A DNA stretch of 64,000 nucleotides from Allorhizobium paknamense (GTDB lineage: Bacteria > Pseudomonadota > Alphaproteobacteria > Rhizobiales > Rhizobiaceae), in NCBI RefSeq assembly GCF_030815125.1, contig NZ_JAUSWH010000003.1:124001-188000 (forward strand). The letters are read 5' to 3'. The first letter of the stretch is position 1. Each line of letters begins with the position of its first letter. The notes beneath the pieces were generated by a model. The model was not told the DNA's origin, did no database searches, and worked only from the letters and a program-made list of their open reading frames with translations. The position numbers were made by a program, and so were the translations under genes. Of this stretch, positions 42,150 to 50,914 are shown in pieces.

Positions 42150-42635
42150 ATGCAGTTTGATGCAACTTTCTACGCTTTTGTCGGCCTGCTGCTGTTCTTC
42201 GCCCTGATCGCCTATCTCAAGGTGCCGGGCATGATGGCCAAGGCCCTGGACGAGCGCGCCACCGGCATTCAGGCAGAGCTTGATGAAGCCAAGCAACTGC
42301 GGGAGGAAGCCCAGCAGCTTCTGGCAGAATATCAGCAGAAGCGCCGCGAGGCCGAGGAAGAGGCCAAGGCCATTCTCGCCGCTGCCGAGCGGGAAGCCGC
42401 TGCGCTGACCGAGGAAGCCCGCCAGAAGACCGAGGAATTCGTCGCCCGTCGCAATGCGATCTCGGAGCAGAAGATCAAGCAGGCCGAAGACGACGCCATC
42501 AAGGCCGTCCGTTCCGCCGCCGTCGATCTGGCTGTTGCCGCTGCGGAAACCCTGCTGGCCAAGCAGACGGGTGGCGATGTGCAGGCAAGCCTGTTCAAGG
42601 ACTCCATCGGCCAGGTCAAGAGCCGCCTGAACTGA
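42150..42635 (+). CDS. atpF: F0F1 ATP synthase subunit b
   Basis: A 161-residue peripheral-stalk subunit: an N-terminal transmembrane helix (FYAFVGLLLFFALIAYL, about 6-22) then a charged coiled coil. Last gene of the F0 operon; the F1 genes are not in the window, as usual in rhizobia. Followed by a hairpin terminator at 42661-42687. Confidence 0.95.
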   Translation: MQFDATFYAFVGLLLFFALIAYLKVPGMMAKALDERATGIQAELDEAKQLREEAQQLLAEYQQKRREAEEEAKAILAAAEREAAALTEEARQKTEEFVARRNAISEQKIKQAEDDAIKAVRSAAVDLAVAAAETLLAKQTGGDVQASLFKDSIGQVKSRLN

Positions 42636-42660
42636 AAACGGCCTCAGCGCTGATGATGAC

Positions 42661-42687
42661 AACCCGGTCCATGTGGCCGGGTTTTTC
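42661..42687 (+). terminator. Intrinsic terminator of the F0 operon
   Basis: AACCCGG (42661-42667) pairs with CCGGGTT (42677-42683), followed by TTT-C-TTT. It starts 26 nt after the atpF stop codon. Confidence 0.8.
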
Positions 42688-42721
42688 TTTGGGCAGGGGC
42701 CGGGCATGCAGCAGATGTAAA

Positions 42722-42894
42722 ACGTTACAGCGAACCTTTGTGCGTCCTATACGGCGCAGGGCGCTGTAATACCAAGGCTCGAAGATGCTAACGCATCCTC
42801 GCCTTGAAGAGATTTCGAATATCTCAAATGCATCAGGGGTTTGAGATATTCGAAAAGGGAATACGAACTGCCATTTTCAATGACTCTTCGTATA
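42722..42894 (-). repeat. Q-type first hairpin joined to P-type repeat, copy 2
   Basis: 42722-42769 is a Q hairpin without the second module (GTTACAGCG...GCGCTGTAA). 42769-42894 is an inverted P element with its three hairpins. In this P copy the ATACGAAG arm is paired with a GTTCGTAT arm, a mixture of the two arm types in the other copies. A half T unit (ACAATGAAACGCTC) follows near 42910. Confidence 0.85.
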
Positions 42895-42927
42895 AGTGGC
42901 TCCGCGACACAATGAAACGCTCCGGGA

Positions 42928-43602
42928 TCAACTCTCGTCCCGCTTGAGCGGGCGGAAGGACATGCGATGCAGCGGGCAAGGGCCGTGGGCCTCGATGGCC
43001 TTTCTGTGGGCTTCCGTGCCGTATCCCGCGTGCAGGTCAAAGCCGTAGGCGGGGAAGAGAGCGGCGGAGCGCGCCATCATCCGGTCACGCATCACCTTGG
43101 CGACAATCGAGGCAGCGGCGATGGAGAGGGAGCGGGCATCGCCCTTGATGACCGCGCTGCCACCGCAAGGCAGACCCTCCGGCACATCGCGACCATCGCA
43201 GAGCACATGGGCGGGTAACAGTGTCAGCCCTTCGACGGCGCGGCGCATGGCGTCGAGGCTGGCCTTGCGAATATCCCGGCGGTCAATATGGGCGGGGCCG
43301 GAGGAGGCGATGGAGACCGTCGCGGTGCCCAGGATCTCTTCGAAGAGCGCTTCTCGCCGACCGTGGCTGAGTTTTTTCGAATCGTTCAGGCCCGCTGGGA
43401 TGTTGTCCGGGTCGAGGATGACCGCAGCAGCGACAACCGGCCCTGCCAGCGGCCCGCGCCCCGCCTCGTCGGTTCCTGCGATCGGCCAGTGCCCCTGTAA
43501 TCGGCTGCGTTCTTCCAGCGAAAAATCAGGAACGGGAGGGAGCGCATCGAAAAGCGATGGAGCTCTGGCGGAGGAGGAGCGGGGCGTGGAACGTTTTACC
43601 AT
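42928..43602 (-). CDS. rnhB: Ribonuclease HII
   Basis: Cleaves the RNA strand of RNA-DNA hybrids, including single ribonucleotides in DNA. The 224-residue protein has the catalytic [13 protein letters not shown] (Asp45, Glu46) and LCDG (Asp136), the LNDSKKLS section and the later [13 protein letters not shown]. The start at 43602 gives the usual length. Upstream ATGs (for example 43680) and a longer frame to 43887 would add sequence that includes the V repeats and is not family-like. Confidence 0.95.
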   Translation of the reverse strand: MVKRSTPRSSSARAPSLFDALPPVPDFSLEERSRLQGHWPIAGTDEAGRGPLAGPVVAAAVILDPDNIPAGLNDSKKLSHGRREALFEEILGTATVSIASSGPAHIDRRDIRKASLDAMRRAVEGLTLLPAHVLCDGRDVPEGLPCGGSAVIKGDARSLSIAAASIVAKVMRDRMMARSAALFPAYGFDLHAGYGTEAHRKAIEAHGPCPLHRMSFRPLKRDES

Positions 43603-44110
43603 GCCGGAACTGGTGGCATAGCCGAACGCACCTCGCAAGAACTTTGCTGACCGGGCCGGTTGCCGAGTATTGGAAGGCATGATCGCCGGCCCATGCTGCC
43701 GCCCGCCCGCGATGGCAGCGACAACAGGACCGGCGACGCCGGTGCGGCTGGCAGGGGAGCGCGCCGCGCCGGCAAACACAGCGCATCCCGAAAAGTGGTT
43801 CCGGTTTTCGGATAAGATGCGCGTCAGGCAAAGCGCATCCCGAAAAGTGGTTCCGGTTTTCGGGTATGATGCGCGCGGGAAGAACAATCTGATGGAAGGA
43901 AGGCCTCAGCAGCCCAAGGAAAAAGGGGGAGAGCGGCGGCGGATATCGGGGATTGCCGCCGCTCTCGCGAAACGTATGCTTTGCGGCGGACACACGTTTC
44001 GAAATCAAAGGTGCTGCGAAACAATAAAACGTTCCTCGCTCCGTTCGGTCAAACGGGGCAGCGTGACTGGTTTTTCTTGACCCAAGGGCTTCCGGCTTTC
44101 GTGCGATGCA
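43603..44110. other. Intergenic region upstream of rnhB
   Basis: 508 bp with no supported gene. The open frame extending from rnhB reads through the tandem V repeats and is probably not translated. A further half T-type sequence (GAAACAATAAAACGTTCC) lies near 44017-44034. The rnhB promoter should be between 43603 and 43780. Confidence 0.45.
43781..43875 (-). repeat. Two tandem V-type hairpins
   Basis: Two direct copies of GCGCATCCCGAAAAGTGG..CCGGTTTTCGG...ATGCGC at 43781-43823 and 43833-43875, offset by 52 bp. Each folds into a hairpin through GCGCAT/ATGCGC and CCGAAAA/TTTTCGG. This motif is common in Rhizobiales genomes, usually as single copies. Confidence 0.85.
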
Positions 44111-45268
44111 TTACAAAAGCGACAATTGCACCCCACTGCCATTGGGTGGCGTGAAGAGATCGTCGCGCAATTGCATGCTGCGCCGTCCCAGGCCAAGGCG
44201 CCGGGTCGCCATTTCGAAACGGCGGCTGATCTGCCAGGCATAGGGGCCTGCCCCCTTCATGCGCTTGCCGAACTCCGCGTCGTAATCCTTGCCGTCGCGC
44301 ATGGAGCGAATGAGCGACATTACATGGCGGTAGCGTTCCGGATAATGCTGCAGCAGCCAGTCGCGGAAGAGCGGGCTGACTTCCAGCGGCAGACGCAGCA
44401 GCACGTAGCTCGCTTCCCGCGCGCCGGCGGTCTTGGCCGCGTCGAGGATCCGCTCGATCTCGTGATCGTTCAGCGCCGGGATGATCGGCGAGACCAGTAC
44501 CCCCACCGGCACCCCTGCCTCGCTCAAGCCCTTGACCGCTTCCAGCCGCCGTGTCGGGGTGGAGGCGCGCGGTTCCATGCTGCGGGCAAGCTTGCGGTCC
44601 AGCGTCGTCACCGAGATGCCGACGCGGGCCAGACCCTTTTCGGCCATGCCAGCGAGAATATCGAGATCCCGCAGCACCAGCGCCGATTTGGTAACGATGG
44701 AGACCGGGTGATTGGCCTCGCGCAGCACTTCCAGAAGCTGCCGCATGATGCGCCATTCCCGCTCGATCGGCTGATAGGGATCGGTATTGGTGCCAATGGC
44801 AATCGTGCGCGGCTTGTAACCGGGCTTGGACAGTTCGCGTTCCAGCAGGCGAGCGGCATCCGGCTTGGCAAAGAGCTTCGCCTCGAAATCCAGCCCCGCC
44901 GAAAGCCCCATGAAGCTGTGGGTGGGCCGGGCAAAGCAATAGATGCAGCCATGCTCGCAGCCGCGATAGGGATTGATGGAGCGGTCGAAGGGCACATCCG
45001 GCGAATCGTTGCGGGTGATGACGCTGCGCGGGCGCTCCACCTGTACCTCGGTCTTGAACACCGGCAGATCGGCAAGCCCCTGCCAGCCGTCGTCAAAGGC
45101 CACGCGTTCCTGGCTTTCTAACCGTCCGGACGGATTGAGACCCGCGCCTCGACCGCGCCGCCGCTCGCCATCCACGCGCAGGCCGGAGGCTGCCACCAGA
45201 GCATCGGCAATATCCGGCGTATGGGCAGGCTGAAAGGCAGCCTGCCGCACATCAGACAAGAGTGTCAT
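44111..45268 (-). CDS. PA0069-family radical SAM protein
   Basis: A 385-residue radical SAM enzyme with the [4Fe-4S] motif GCEHGCIYC (Cys104, Cys108, Cys111) preceded by INPYRGCEHG, and an SPL-like barrel. It matches the PA0069/'Rv2578c' group related to spore photoproduct lyase; the substrate is unknown. The ATG at 45268 has AAGGAG at 6-nt spacing, so the upstream frame, which crosses a U repeat, is rejected. It is divergent from the glycosyltransferase gene. Confidence 0.9.
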   Translation of the reverse strand: MTLLSDVRQAAFQPAHTPDIADALVAASGLRVDGERRRGRGAGLNPSGRLESQERVAFDDGWQGLADLPVFKTEVQVERPRSVITRNDSPDVPFDRSINPYRGCEHGCIYCFARPTHSFMGLSAGLDFEAKLFAKPDAARLLERELSKPGYKPRTIAIGTNTDPYQPIEREWRIMRQLLEVLREANHPVSIVTKSALVLRDLDILAGMAEKGLARVGISVTTLDRKLARSMEPRASTPTRRLEAVKGLSEAGVPVGVLVSPIIPALNDHEIERILDAAKTAGAREASYVLLRLPLEVSPLFRDWLLQHYPERYRHVMSLIRSMRDGKDYDAEFGKRMKGAGPYAWQISRRFEMATRRLGLGRRSMQLRDDLFTPPNGSGVQLSLL

Positions 45269-45286
45269 TGTGGGCTCCTTAGGACT

Positions 45287-45391
45287 TAGAGCGCTTTTCG
45301 ATCTGATTGAATCAGATCGGCGCTCTAACGTTTTCTTTTTGAAGCATAATCTTGTCGATCCTCGTTTCACTCCGGTCGGATTATGCTCTAA
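45287..45391 (+). repeat. U-type two-hairpin repeat, copy 2
   Basis: 105 bp, the same length as 2391-2495 and nearly identical. Here it is uninterrupted and does not sit inside another element. It begins 18 bp upstream of the radical SAM start codon, so it lies within that gene's probable promoter or leader. Confidence 0.88.
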
Positions 45392-45443
45392 AGCCCGTTG
45401 CGGCTTATCAGCCTCATGCAACGTGCTTTACGTTCTTTTTTTA

Positions 45444-45493
45444 ACGCATGTCGTTATCGCAAAACCGCTGCACACTTTTGCGCGACATGCTTC
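45444..45493 (+). repeat. RIME-like rhizobial intergenic repeat
   Basis: ACGCATGTCGTTATCGCAAA...(ACCGCTGCACAC)...TTTTGCGCGACATGCTTC: arms GCATGTCG / CGACATGC and GCAAAA / TTTTGC pair. This matches what I remember of the Rhizobium-specific intergenic mosaic elements (RIME). It lies upstream of the glycosyltransferase gene. Confidence 0.8.
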
Positions 45494-45647
45494 AGTCGTC
45501 CATTCGTGTCTTCAGTCTTACGCCCAAAAAGAGAACATTGCAAGAACAAAAACCGGAGTGCGTGCGGGCAAATGCCAAATGCCGCTTTTCGGTTTTGTAC
45601 GAGTGCGGACATATGGCAAAGCGTTTTGCGATGGGTTAAGAAAAGCC

Positions 45648-46181
45648 ATGCTGACCGTTATTATCGAATGCCAAGATCAGGAAAGCGAGCTTGCGCACAC
45701 CCTGATGGCGCTGGTTTCAGGCGCTGTCGAAGGGGTGATTTCCGATGTCGTGATTCTGGATAACGGCTCACGGGACGGTACGCCGCGATTGGCTGACGCG
45801 GCAGGCTGCCGGTTTTATGCTCGCTGGGAGCTGAAGGATATCATTACCGCCGCGCGTGGCGAGTGGCTGCTGCTGGTGGAGCCAGGCGCGCGGCCCAATT
45901 CCGGCTGGATCGAGGAAATCGCCGAATATGTGGCGCTGAATACCGCGCCTGCACGATTTTCCCCGTCGCGGGCGCATCGCCCCTCGCTGTTTCGGCGTCT
46001 TGGCCGCCGCTGCCCGCCGCTGGAACACGGGTTTCTGCTGCCAAAACAGCAGGCTTTAAGCTTGGCGCGTACCGGAATGCGCAGTGCCGATCTGGTCAGC
46101 GGGCTTTCCAGCAAGGCGCTGTCCAGCGAATTGGTGCCCGCCCGGGCTTTGAAGGGTTCCCGAATGGGAACGGCGGTGTGA
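45648..46181 (+). CDS. Glycosyltransferase family 2-like protein
   Basis: A 177-residue protein with a GT-A-type start (MLTVIIECQD), the nucleotide-binding DNGSRDGT section (about 38-45) and AARGEWLLLVEPGARP. It is shorter than typical GT2 enzymes (200-300 residues) and lacks a clear DxD, where VEPGA is found, so catalytic activity is uncertain. A similar short protein next to moaB is, to my memory, common in rhizobia. The longer frame upstream crosses repeats. It converges with moaB, 5 bp between the stops. Confidence 0.75.
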   Translation: MLTVIIECQDQESELAHTLMALVSGAVEGVISDVVILDNGSRDGTPRLADAAGCRFYARWELKDIITAARGEWLLLVEPGARPNSGWIEEIAEYVALNTAPARFSPSRAHRPSLFRRLGRRCPPLEHGFLLPKQQALSLARTGMRSADLVSGLSSKALSSELVPARALKGSRMGTAV

Positions 46182-46186
46182 ATGTC

Positions 46187-46735
46187 TCACCCCTTGCCGC
46201 GCTGCAAATGCTCTTCCAGACGCGGGATGATCTCCACGAAATTGCAGGGCCGGTGGCGATAGTCCAGTTGCTGGCCCAGGATACCGTCCCAGGCATCCTT
46301 GCAGGCTCCGGGTGAGCCCGGCAGCACGAAAACGAAAGTGGCGTTAATGAGCCCGGCCGTCGCGCGCGACTGGATGGTCGAGGTGCCGATCTTCTCATAG
46401 GAAATGCGGTGGAACACGGCGGAAAAGCCATCCATCCGCTTGTCGAACAGGGGTTCGATCGCCTCCGGCGTGACGTCGCGGCCGGTAAAGCCCGTGCCGC
46501 CCGTGGTGATGACCACATCGATATCCTGTGCTTGGGTCCAGGCCCGGACCTGATTGGCAATCCGGTCGCGATCATCCGGCACGATGGCGCGGTCCACCAG
46601 CCGATGGCCGGCCTTTTCGATGCGCTCGGCCAGCGTCGTGCCGGATTTGTCATCGGCCAGCGTGCGGCTGTCGGAGACAGTGAGCACGGCGATGCCCAGC
46701 GGGATGAAGGGCTTGTCGTTATCCAGTCCGGTCAT
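46187..46735 (-). CDS. moaB: Molybdenum cofactor biosynthesis protein B
   Basis: A 182-residue molybdopterin-binding protein of the MoaB/MogA fold (VLTVSDSRT..DDKSG at 17-31; TTGGTGFTGRDVTPEA; LPGSPGACKDAW). In bacteria with MogA or MoeA it is thought to adenylylate or help insert the cofactor. The ATG at 46735 has AGGAG at 6-nt spacing. ispE ends 1 nt upstream, so they are co-transcribed. Confidence 0.94.
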   Translation of the reverse strand: MTGLDNDKPFIPLGIAVLTVSDSRTLADDKSGTTLAERIEKAGHRLVDRAIVPDDRDRIANQVRAWTQAQDIDVVITTGGTGFTGRDVTPEAIEPLFDKRMDGFSAVFHRISYEKIGTSTIQSRATAGLINATFVFVLPGSPGACKDAWDGILGQQLDYRHRPCNFVEIIPRLEEHLQRGKG

Positions 46736-46736
46736 G

Positions 46737-47624
46737 TCAGTCTCCTGATCCCATGAGGGTTGAAGCGGAAAAATACCAGTCCGGCCTTGCAGAGAGAAGG
46801 GCGGCGCAGGCTTTTTCAGCCTCATCCTCCGTGGCGTAGAGGCTGAAGCAGGTGGCGCCGGAGCCTGACATGCGGGTGATGAGCGCCCCGGTTCCGGCCA
46901 TCAGCGCGGCCAGATCGGCGATTTCGGGGCAGAGCAGGCGGGCCGCCGGTTCCAGATCATTGCGCAGCGTCTGCAGAAAGGCGATCCATGTCCGTTGATC
47001 CGCCCCCAGGCGCGGCAGGTGGCCAATCGGCGGATTGTGGCGGCTTTCAAGTCTCTTGAAGATGGCTGGTGTCGAAACCGGTTTCAGCGGATTGCCCAGC
47101 ACGAGGCCGAAGGACGGAAAATCCGCAACCGGTGTGATGTGTTCGCCAATTCCCTGCGCCTGTAGCGGCTTTCCCGCAAGGCACATGGGCACGTCAGCTC
47201 CGAGCGTCAGGCCGATTTCCATCAACCTCTCAGGCGAAAGGGACGATTGCCAGAGGCGTTGCAGCCCGTGGAGCGTAGCAGCAGCATCAGCGGAGCCGCC
47301 GCCGATGCCGGAGGCCAGCGGCAGGTTCTTTTCCAGATGAATGGCCACCGGCGGTGCGGCATGGCCAAGCGCCTCGCTCATGCGGCGAAGCGCATCCCGC
47401 GCCCTCAGCACCAGATTTTCGCCGCCTGATTCCTCCAGCAACAATGGGGCAAACCGGCCGGAGATGGTGAAGCCATCCACTGCCGCCGGTTCGAAGATCA
47501 GCCGGTCCCCCTTGCTGCTGAAACCCACCAGCGAATCCAGCAGATGATAGCCATCATCCTGCCTTCCCGTGACATGCAGGGCGAGGTTTACCTTGGCTGG
47601 AGCCTTTTCTTCCAAACGCTTCAT
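46737..47624 (-). CDS. ispE: 4-diphosphocytidyl-2-C-methyl-D-erythritol kinase
   Basis: A GHMP kinase in the MEP isoprenoid pathway, adding the 2-phosphate to CDP-ME. The 295-residue protein has AKVNLALHVTGRQDDGYHLLDS at the start, the ATP loop LPLASGIGGGSADAA (about 103-117), and the late MSGSGATCF. The start is ambiguous: ATG at 47624 is given; TTG at 47639 is possible and would sit 4 nt from the upstream TPR gene's stop. Transcribed with that TPR gene and moaB. Confidence 0.94.
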   Translation of the reverse strand: MKRLEEKAPAKVNLALHVTGRQDDGYHLLDSLVGFSSKGDRLIFEPAAVDGFTISGRFAPLLLEESGGENLVLRARDALRRMSEALGHAAPPVAIHLEKNLPLASGIGGGSADAAATLHGLQRLWQSSLSPERLMEIGLTLGADVPMCLAGKPLQAQGIGEHITPVADFPSFGLVLGNPLKPVSTPAIFKRLESRHNPPIGHLPRLGADQRTWIAFLQTLRNDLEPAARLLCPEIADLAALMAGTGALITRMSGSGATCFSLYATEDEAEKACAALLSARPDWYFSASTLMGSGD

Positions 47625-47643
47625 CAGCGTCGAGAACAAACGA

Positions 47644-49491
47644 TCAGGTCTTCTTTTCCGGATCGGCTGCCGGAGGCTCGGTGCTGGCCGGCGGCGTCGG
47701 CTTCACGGCATCGGCAGCACCGGGGCCGGGCGGCAGTTCCGGCAGGCCGTTTTCCAGCTTCTCGCGGATTTTCGGTTCCTGATCGGCCTCCGGCTTGAAG
47801 GCCAGCGCCTGACGCCACTGATAGATGGCTTCCAACTGACGGCCCACGCGCCAATAAGCGTCACCCAGATGGTCGTTGATGGTGGCATCGCCCGCTTTCA
47901 GCTGCACGGCGCGTTCCAGCTCATTGACCGCATCGTCGAAACGGCCAAGGCGGAAATAGGCCCAGCCGAGCGAATCGACGATATAGCCGTCATCCGGCTT
48001 CAGCTCCACGGCCTTCTTGATCATCTCCAGGCCTTCCTGGAGATTGCGGTTCATGTCTACCCAGGAATAGCCAAGATAGTTCAGCACCTGCGGCTGGTCG
48101 GGGTTAAGCTCCAGCGCCTTGCGGAAATTCGGCTCCGCCTGATCCCACTTCTTCAGCCGCTCATAGGCAATGCCGCGCTGGAAGAAGACTGACCAGTTGC
48201 TCTTTGCGGGCGTCGGGCCGATCACCGCGACGGCCTTGTCGTAATTATCCGCCATCTCGGCGTAGTCCTTGGCGTCGGACAGCACGCTGCCATAGGCGAG
48301 ATAGCTGCGGATATCGGAAGGGTCGGAGGCGATCAGCCCCTTCAGATGCTCCCGGGATTCGGCGGTCTTGCCGGTTTCGGCCAGCGCCAGGCCAAGTTGC
48401 AGTTCGGAAATGCGCCGCATCGGCGAATCCTGCGCCACCTGCTGATAATAGGAGATGGCCTGCTCGGTCTGCTTGTTGGCTTCGGCAATGCCGCCCAGCA
48501 TGATCAGCATGTCGGCGCTCGTGGGATCGAGCGCGCGCGAAAGCTGCAGGTAGAGCGCCACCGTATCCTGCGCGCCCTGGCGGTTCAGCGCGCCGCCAAT
48601 GGAAAACAGCACGGAGGCGGCGCCCTGCTGAGCCGTGGTAATGGCCTGCGGCGGTGTTTCGCCCTTTTCGATCTTCTCCTGCAAGGCCTTGAACGGCGCG
48701 TAATTGCTGATCATTTCGTCGCCAGCGGCCAGCGCATCCAGCGCCTTCTGCTTGTTGCCGGCCTTCGCCTCCAGCGTTGCCAGCGCCATGACGGAGCGCA
48801 GGAAGGTGTCGGGCGCAGTCGCACCGCCTTCACGGTCGGTGATGACGCTGGAAAGATAGCTGCGGGCCTTGGCCGTATCGCCCATGGCGGCCGCCATCAC
48901 GCCGGCATTGTAGTTCTTGAAAATGCCGTACCAGCCGGGACCCTTCAGCGCATCGATCTGCGCCAGCGCTTCCTTGCCACGGCCAGACCCCATGCGGGCC
49001 CAGGCCACCAGCAGGGCGTTGGTCAGCCGGTCGAGATCGTTCGGCCCTTTATAGGCCAGGATCTTTTCGGCTTCCTTGTAATCCTTGGTGCGAATGGCCT
49101 CCAGGCCACGGGCCAGGACGGTGATGCGCTCCACGGCGGCATCCTTGCGCAGTTCGCGCGCCAGCTTGACGCCCTCGGCAAAATTGCCCGCCATGAAATG
49201 CGAAAGCATCAGGCTTTCCTGCAATTCGGTATCGTGCGGCGCAAAGCCCAGCGCCTTGCCGTAAAGCTCGACGGCCAGCGGAAAATCACGATCGGCATTG
49301 GCGGTGCGGGCGGCAAGATAAGCGCCGGAGAAACTGTCGACATCCTTCAGCGAGAAGCCTTCCGCCGCCGGTTGCGCCGTCGTTTCGGCCCGGGCCGTCA
49401 GAGGGCCAGCGATCATGCCGCCCACACCCAGACAGGTCACGACGAGAAGCGCCGAACCGGAGAGAAAACGTCTGGCAAAGATCTGCCGCAT
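47644..49491 (-). CDS. Secreted tetratricopeptide-repeat protein
   Basis: A 615-residue protein with a Sec signal peptide (RRFLSGSALLVVTCLGVGGMIAGPLTARA, cleavage near residue 35). Around ten TPR-like helical repeats follow, best seen in the C-terminal third (PQVLNYLGYSW, YIVDSLGWAYFRLGRF, ATINDHLGDAYWRVGR). The tail is Pro/Ala/Glu-rich. It presumably acts in the periplasm as a protein-protein scaffold; its partner is unknown. The start at 49491 has GAAAGG at 7-nt spacing; an ATG two codons upstream is too close. It heads the TPR-ispE-moaB unit. Confidence 0.9.
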   Translation of the reverse strand: MRQIFARRFLSGSALLVVTCLGVGGMIAGPLTARAETTAQPAAEGFSLKDVDSFSGAYLAARTANADRDFPLAVELYGKALGFAPHDTELQESLMLSHFMAGNFAEGVKLARELRKDAAVERITVLARGLEAIRTKDYKEAEKILAYKGPNDLDRLTNALLVAWARMGSGRGKEALAQIDALKGPGWYGIFKNYNAGVMAAAMGDTAKARSYLSSVITDREGGATAPDTFLRSVMALATLEAKAGNKQKALDALAAGDEMISNYAPFKALQEKIEKGETPPQAITTAQQGAASVLFSIGGALNRQGAQDTVALYLQLSRALDPTSADMLIMLGGIAEANKQTEQAISYYQQVAQDSPMRRISELQLGLALAETGKTAESREHLKGLIASDPSDIRSYLAYGSVLSDAKDYAEMADNYDKAVAVIGPTPAKSNWSVFFQRGIAYERLKKWDQAEPNFRKALELNPDQPQVLNYLGYSWVDMNRNLQEGLEMIKKAVELKPDDGYIVDSLGWAYFRLGRFDDAVNELERAVQLKAGDATINDHLGDAYWRVGRQLEAIYQWRQALAFKPEADQEPKIREKLENGLPELPPGPGAADAVKPTPPASTEPPAADPEKKT

Positions 49492-49658
49492 GAACATGCC
49501 TTTCAACGAGATAGCCAGCCGGAGCGCTGACCCTGAACGATTTGCCTCAACATCCAAGACAGAGCCGTGCGCATCCAGCGCAACAGGCAACTGTAGAATC
49601 TCAACCTAGCGCGTTTCCCTCCCGCGCGGAATCATCGAAACGCACCAAGTCTGTGTGA

Positions 49659-49783
49659 AATACGAAGTGTTCTTGAAAAGAACTCTTCGTATTCCCTTTT
49701 CGAATATCTCAAGCCCTTGATGCAGTTGAGATATTCGAAATCTTTTCAAGGCGGGGATGCGCCAGCATCTTTGAGCCTTGGCA
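49659..49783 (+). repeat. P-type three-hairpin repeat, copy 3
   Basis: Hairpin 1 is ATACGAAGTGTTCT/AGAACTCTTCGTAT. Relative to copy 1, TCAT/ATGA is replaced by TTCT/AGAA in both arms, a compensatory change. Hairpins 2 and 3 are as in the other copies. It lies in the gap between the polyprenyl synthase and TPR genes. Confidence 0.88.
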
Positions 49784-49897
49784 GAATGCCCATCCGCACG
49801 GAAAATTGCTTTTGCCCTTCGGGTGACATTCCGATCTGCTTGAGGCAACAGCGTGGCTTTTTTGCGCACGCCATTGCTTTTGTTCAGGCGTAAAATG

Positions 49898-50914
49898 TCA
49901 GCTCACGCGCTCGATGCAGAAGTCAATCACATCCATGAGCGCCTGTTTCCAAGCACTGTCGGGCAGGGGGGCGAGCGCATCGCGGGCGACATCGCCATAA
50001 TGCACGGCGCGTGCCACCGTATCGGCAAGGCCGTTATAGCGGGTGATGAGGCCCATGGCGCGTTCCAGATTGGCATCGTCGTTCTGGCCGTTTTCAATCG
50101 CCTCGCGCCAGAAGCCGCGCTCGGCCTCCGTGCCGCGCCGGTAGGCGAGAATGACGGGCAGCGTGATCTTGCCTTCGCGGAAATCGTCACCGGTATTCTT
50201 GCCAAGCTCGGCGGCCTTGCCGCCATAATCCAGAGCGTCATCCACCAGCTGGAAGGCAAGGCCGAGATTCATGCCGTAGGACTTCAGCGCATTGCGCGCG
50301 CCACGATCGGCACCCGCGACGATGGGGCCGACTTCGGCGGCGGCGGCAAACAGCGCCGCCGTCTTGGCGCGGATGACCGATTGATAATCGTCCTCGGTGG
50401 TTTCCATGTTCTTGGCCACGGAAAGCTGCAACACCTCGCCCTCGGCAATGACGGAGGCGGCAGTGGCCAAAACGTCGAGCGCGTCGAGCGAGCCGACCTC
50501 GACCATCATCTTGAAGGCCTGGCCCAGCAGAAAATCGCCCACAAGCACGCTGGCCTGGTTGCCCCAGATCATGCGGGCGGTAGATTTGCCGCGCCTCAGA
50601 TCGCTTTCATCCACCACATCGTCATGCAGAAGGGTGGCCGTGTGCATGAATTCCACACTGGTCGCCAGCTTGATATGACCATCGCCCTCATAGCCGAACA
50701 TGGCGGCGGAGGCGAGCGTCAGCATCGGCCTGAGCCGCTTGCCGCCGGAGGAGATCAGGTGATTGGCCACTTCCGGAATCATTGCGACATCGGAGCCGGC
50801 CTTGGAGAGAATCAACTGGTTGACCCGCTCCATCATGTCCTTCGTCAGGTCCACCAGCGGCTTCACCGAGGCCTGTTTGTTCTTCTTTTCACCTAGCGGT
50901 ACGACTGCGCCCAA
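49898..50914 (-). CDS. ispB: Long-chain polyprenyl diphosphate synthase (octaprenyl/decaprenyl type)
   Basis: Builds the ubiquinone side chain from FPP and IPP. The 338-residue trans-prenyltransferase has the first Asp-rich motif DDVVD (98-102) in LLHDDVVDESDLRRG, GGKRLRP (57-63) and the second Asp motif in FQLVDDALDYGG. The start proposed is TTG at 50914, with AGGAG about 9 nt upstream, which gives the family-like N-terminus and length; no suitable ATG exists nearby. In rhizobia the product is likely decaprenyl diphosphate for Q10, although the chain length cannot be read from the sequence. Confidence 0.93.
   Translation of the reverse strand: MGAVVPLGEKKNKQASVKPLVDLTKDMMERVNQLILSKAGSDVAMIPEVANHLISSGGKRLRPMLTLASAAMFGYEGDGHIKLATSVEFMHTATLLHDDVVDESDLRRGKSTARMIWGNQASVLVGDFLLGQAFKMMVEVGSLDALDVLATAASVIAEGEVLQLSVAKNMETTEDDYQSVIRAKTAALFAAAAEVGPIVAGADRGARNALKSYGMNLGLAFQLVDDALDYGGKAAELGKNTGDDFREGKITLPVILAYRRGTEAERGFWREAIENGQNDDANLERAMGLITRYNGLADTVARAVHYGDVARDALAPLPDSAWKQALMDVIDFCIERVS

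Noticed and set aside
43603..43887. N-terminal extension of RNase HII by 95 residues
   Set aside because: It reads through two tandem repeats and gives no family-like residues; the start at 43602 gives the usual length.
45270..45647. Long N-terminal extension of the glycosyltransferase
   Set aside because: The frame crosses a U repeat and a RIME-like repeat; the GT fold starts at 45648.
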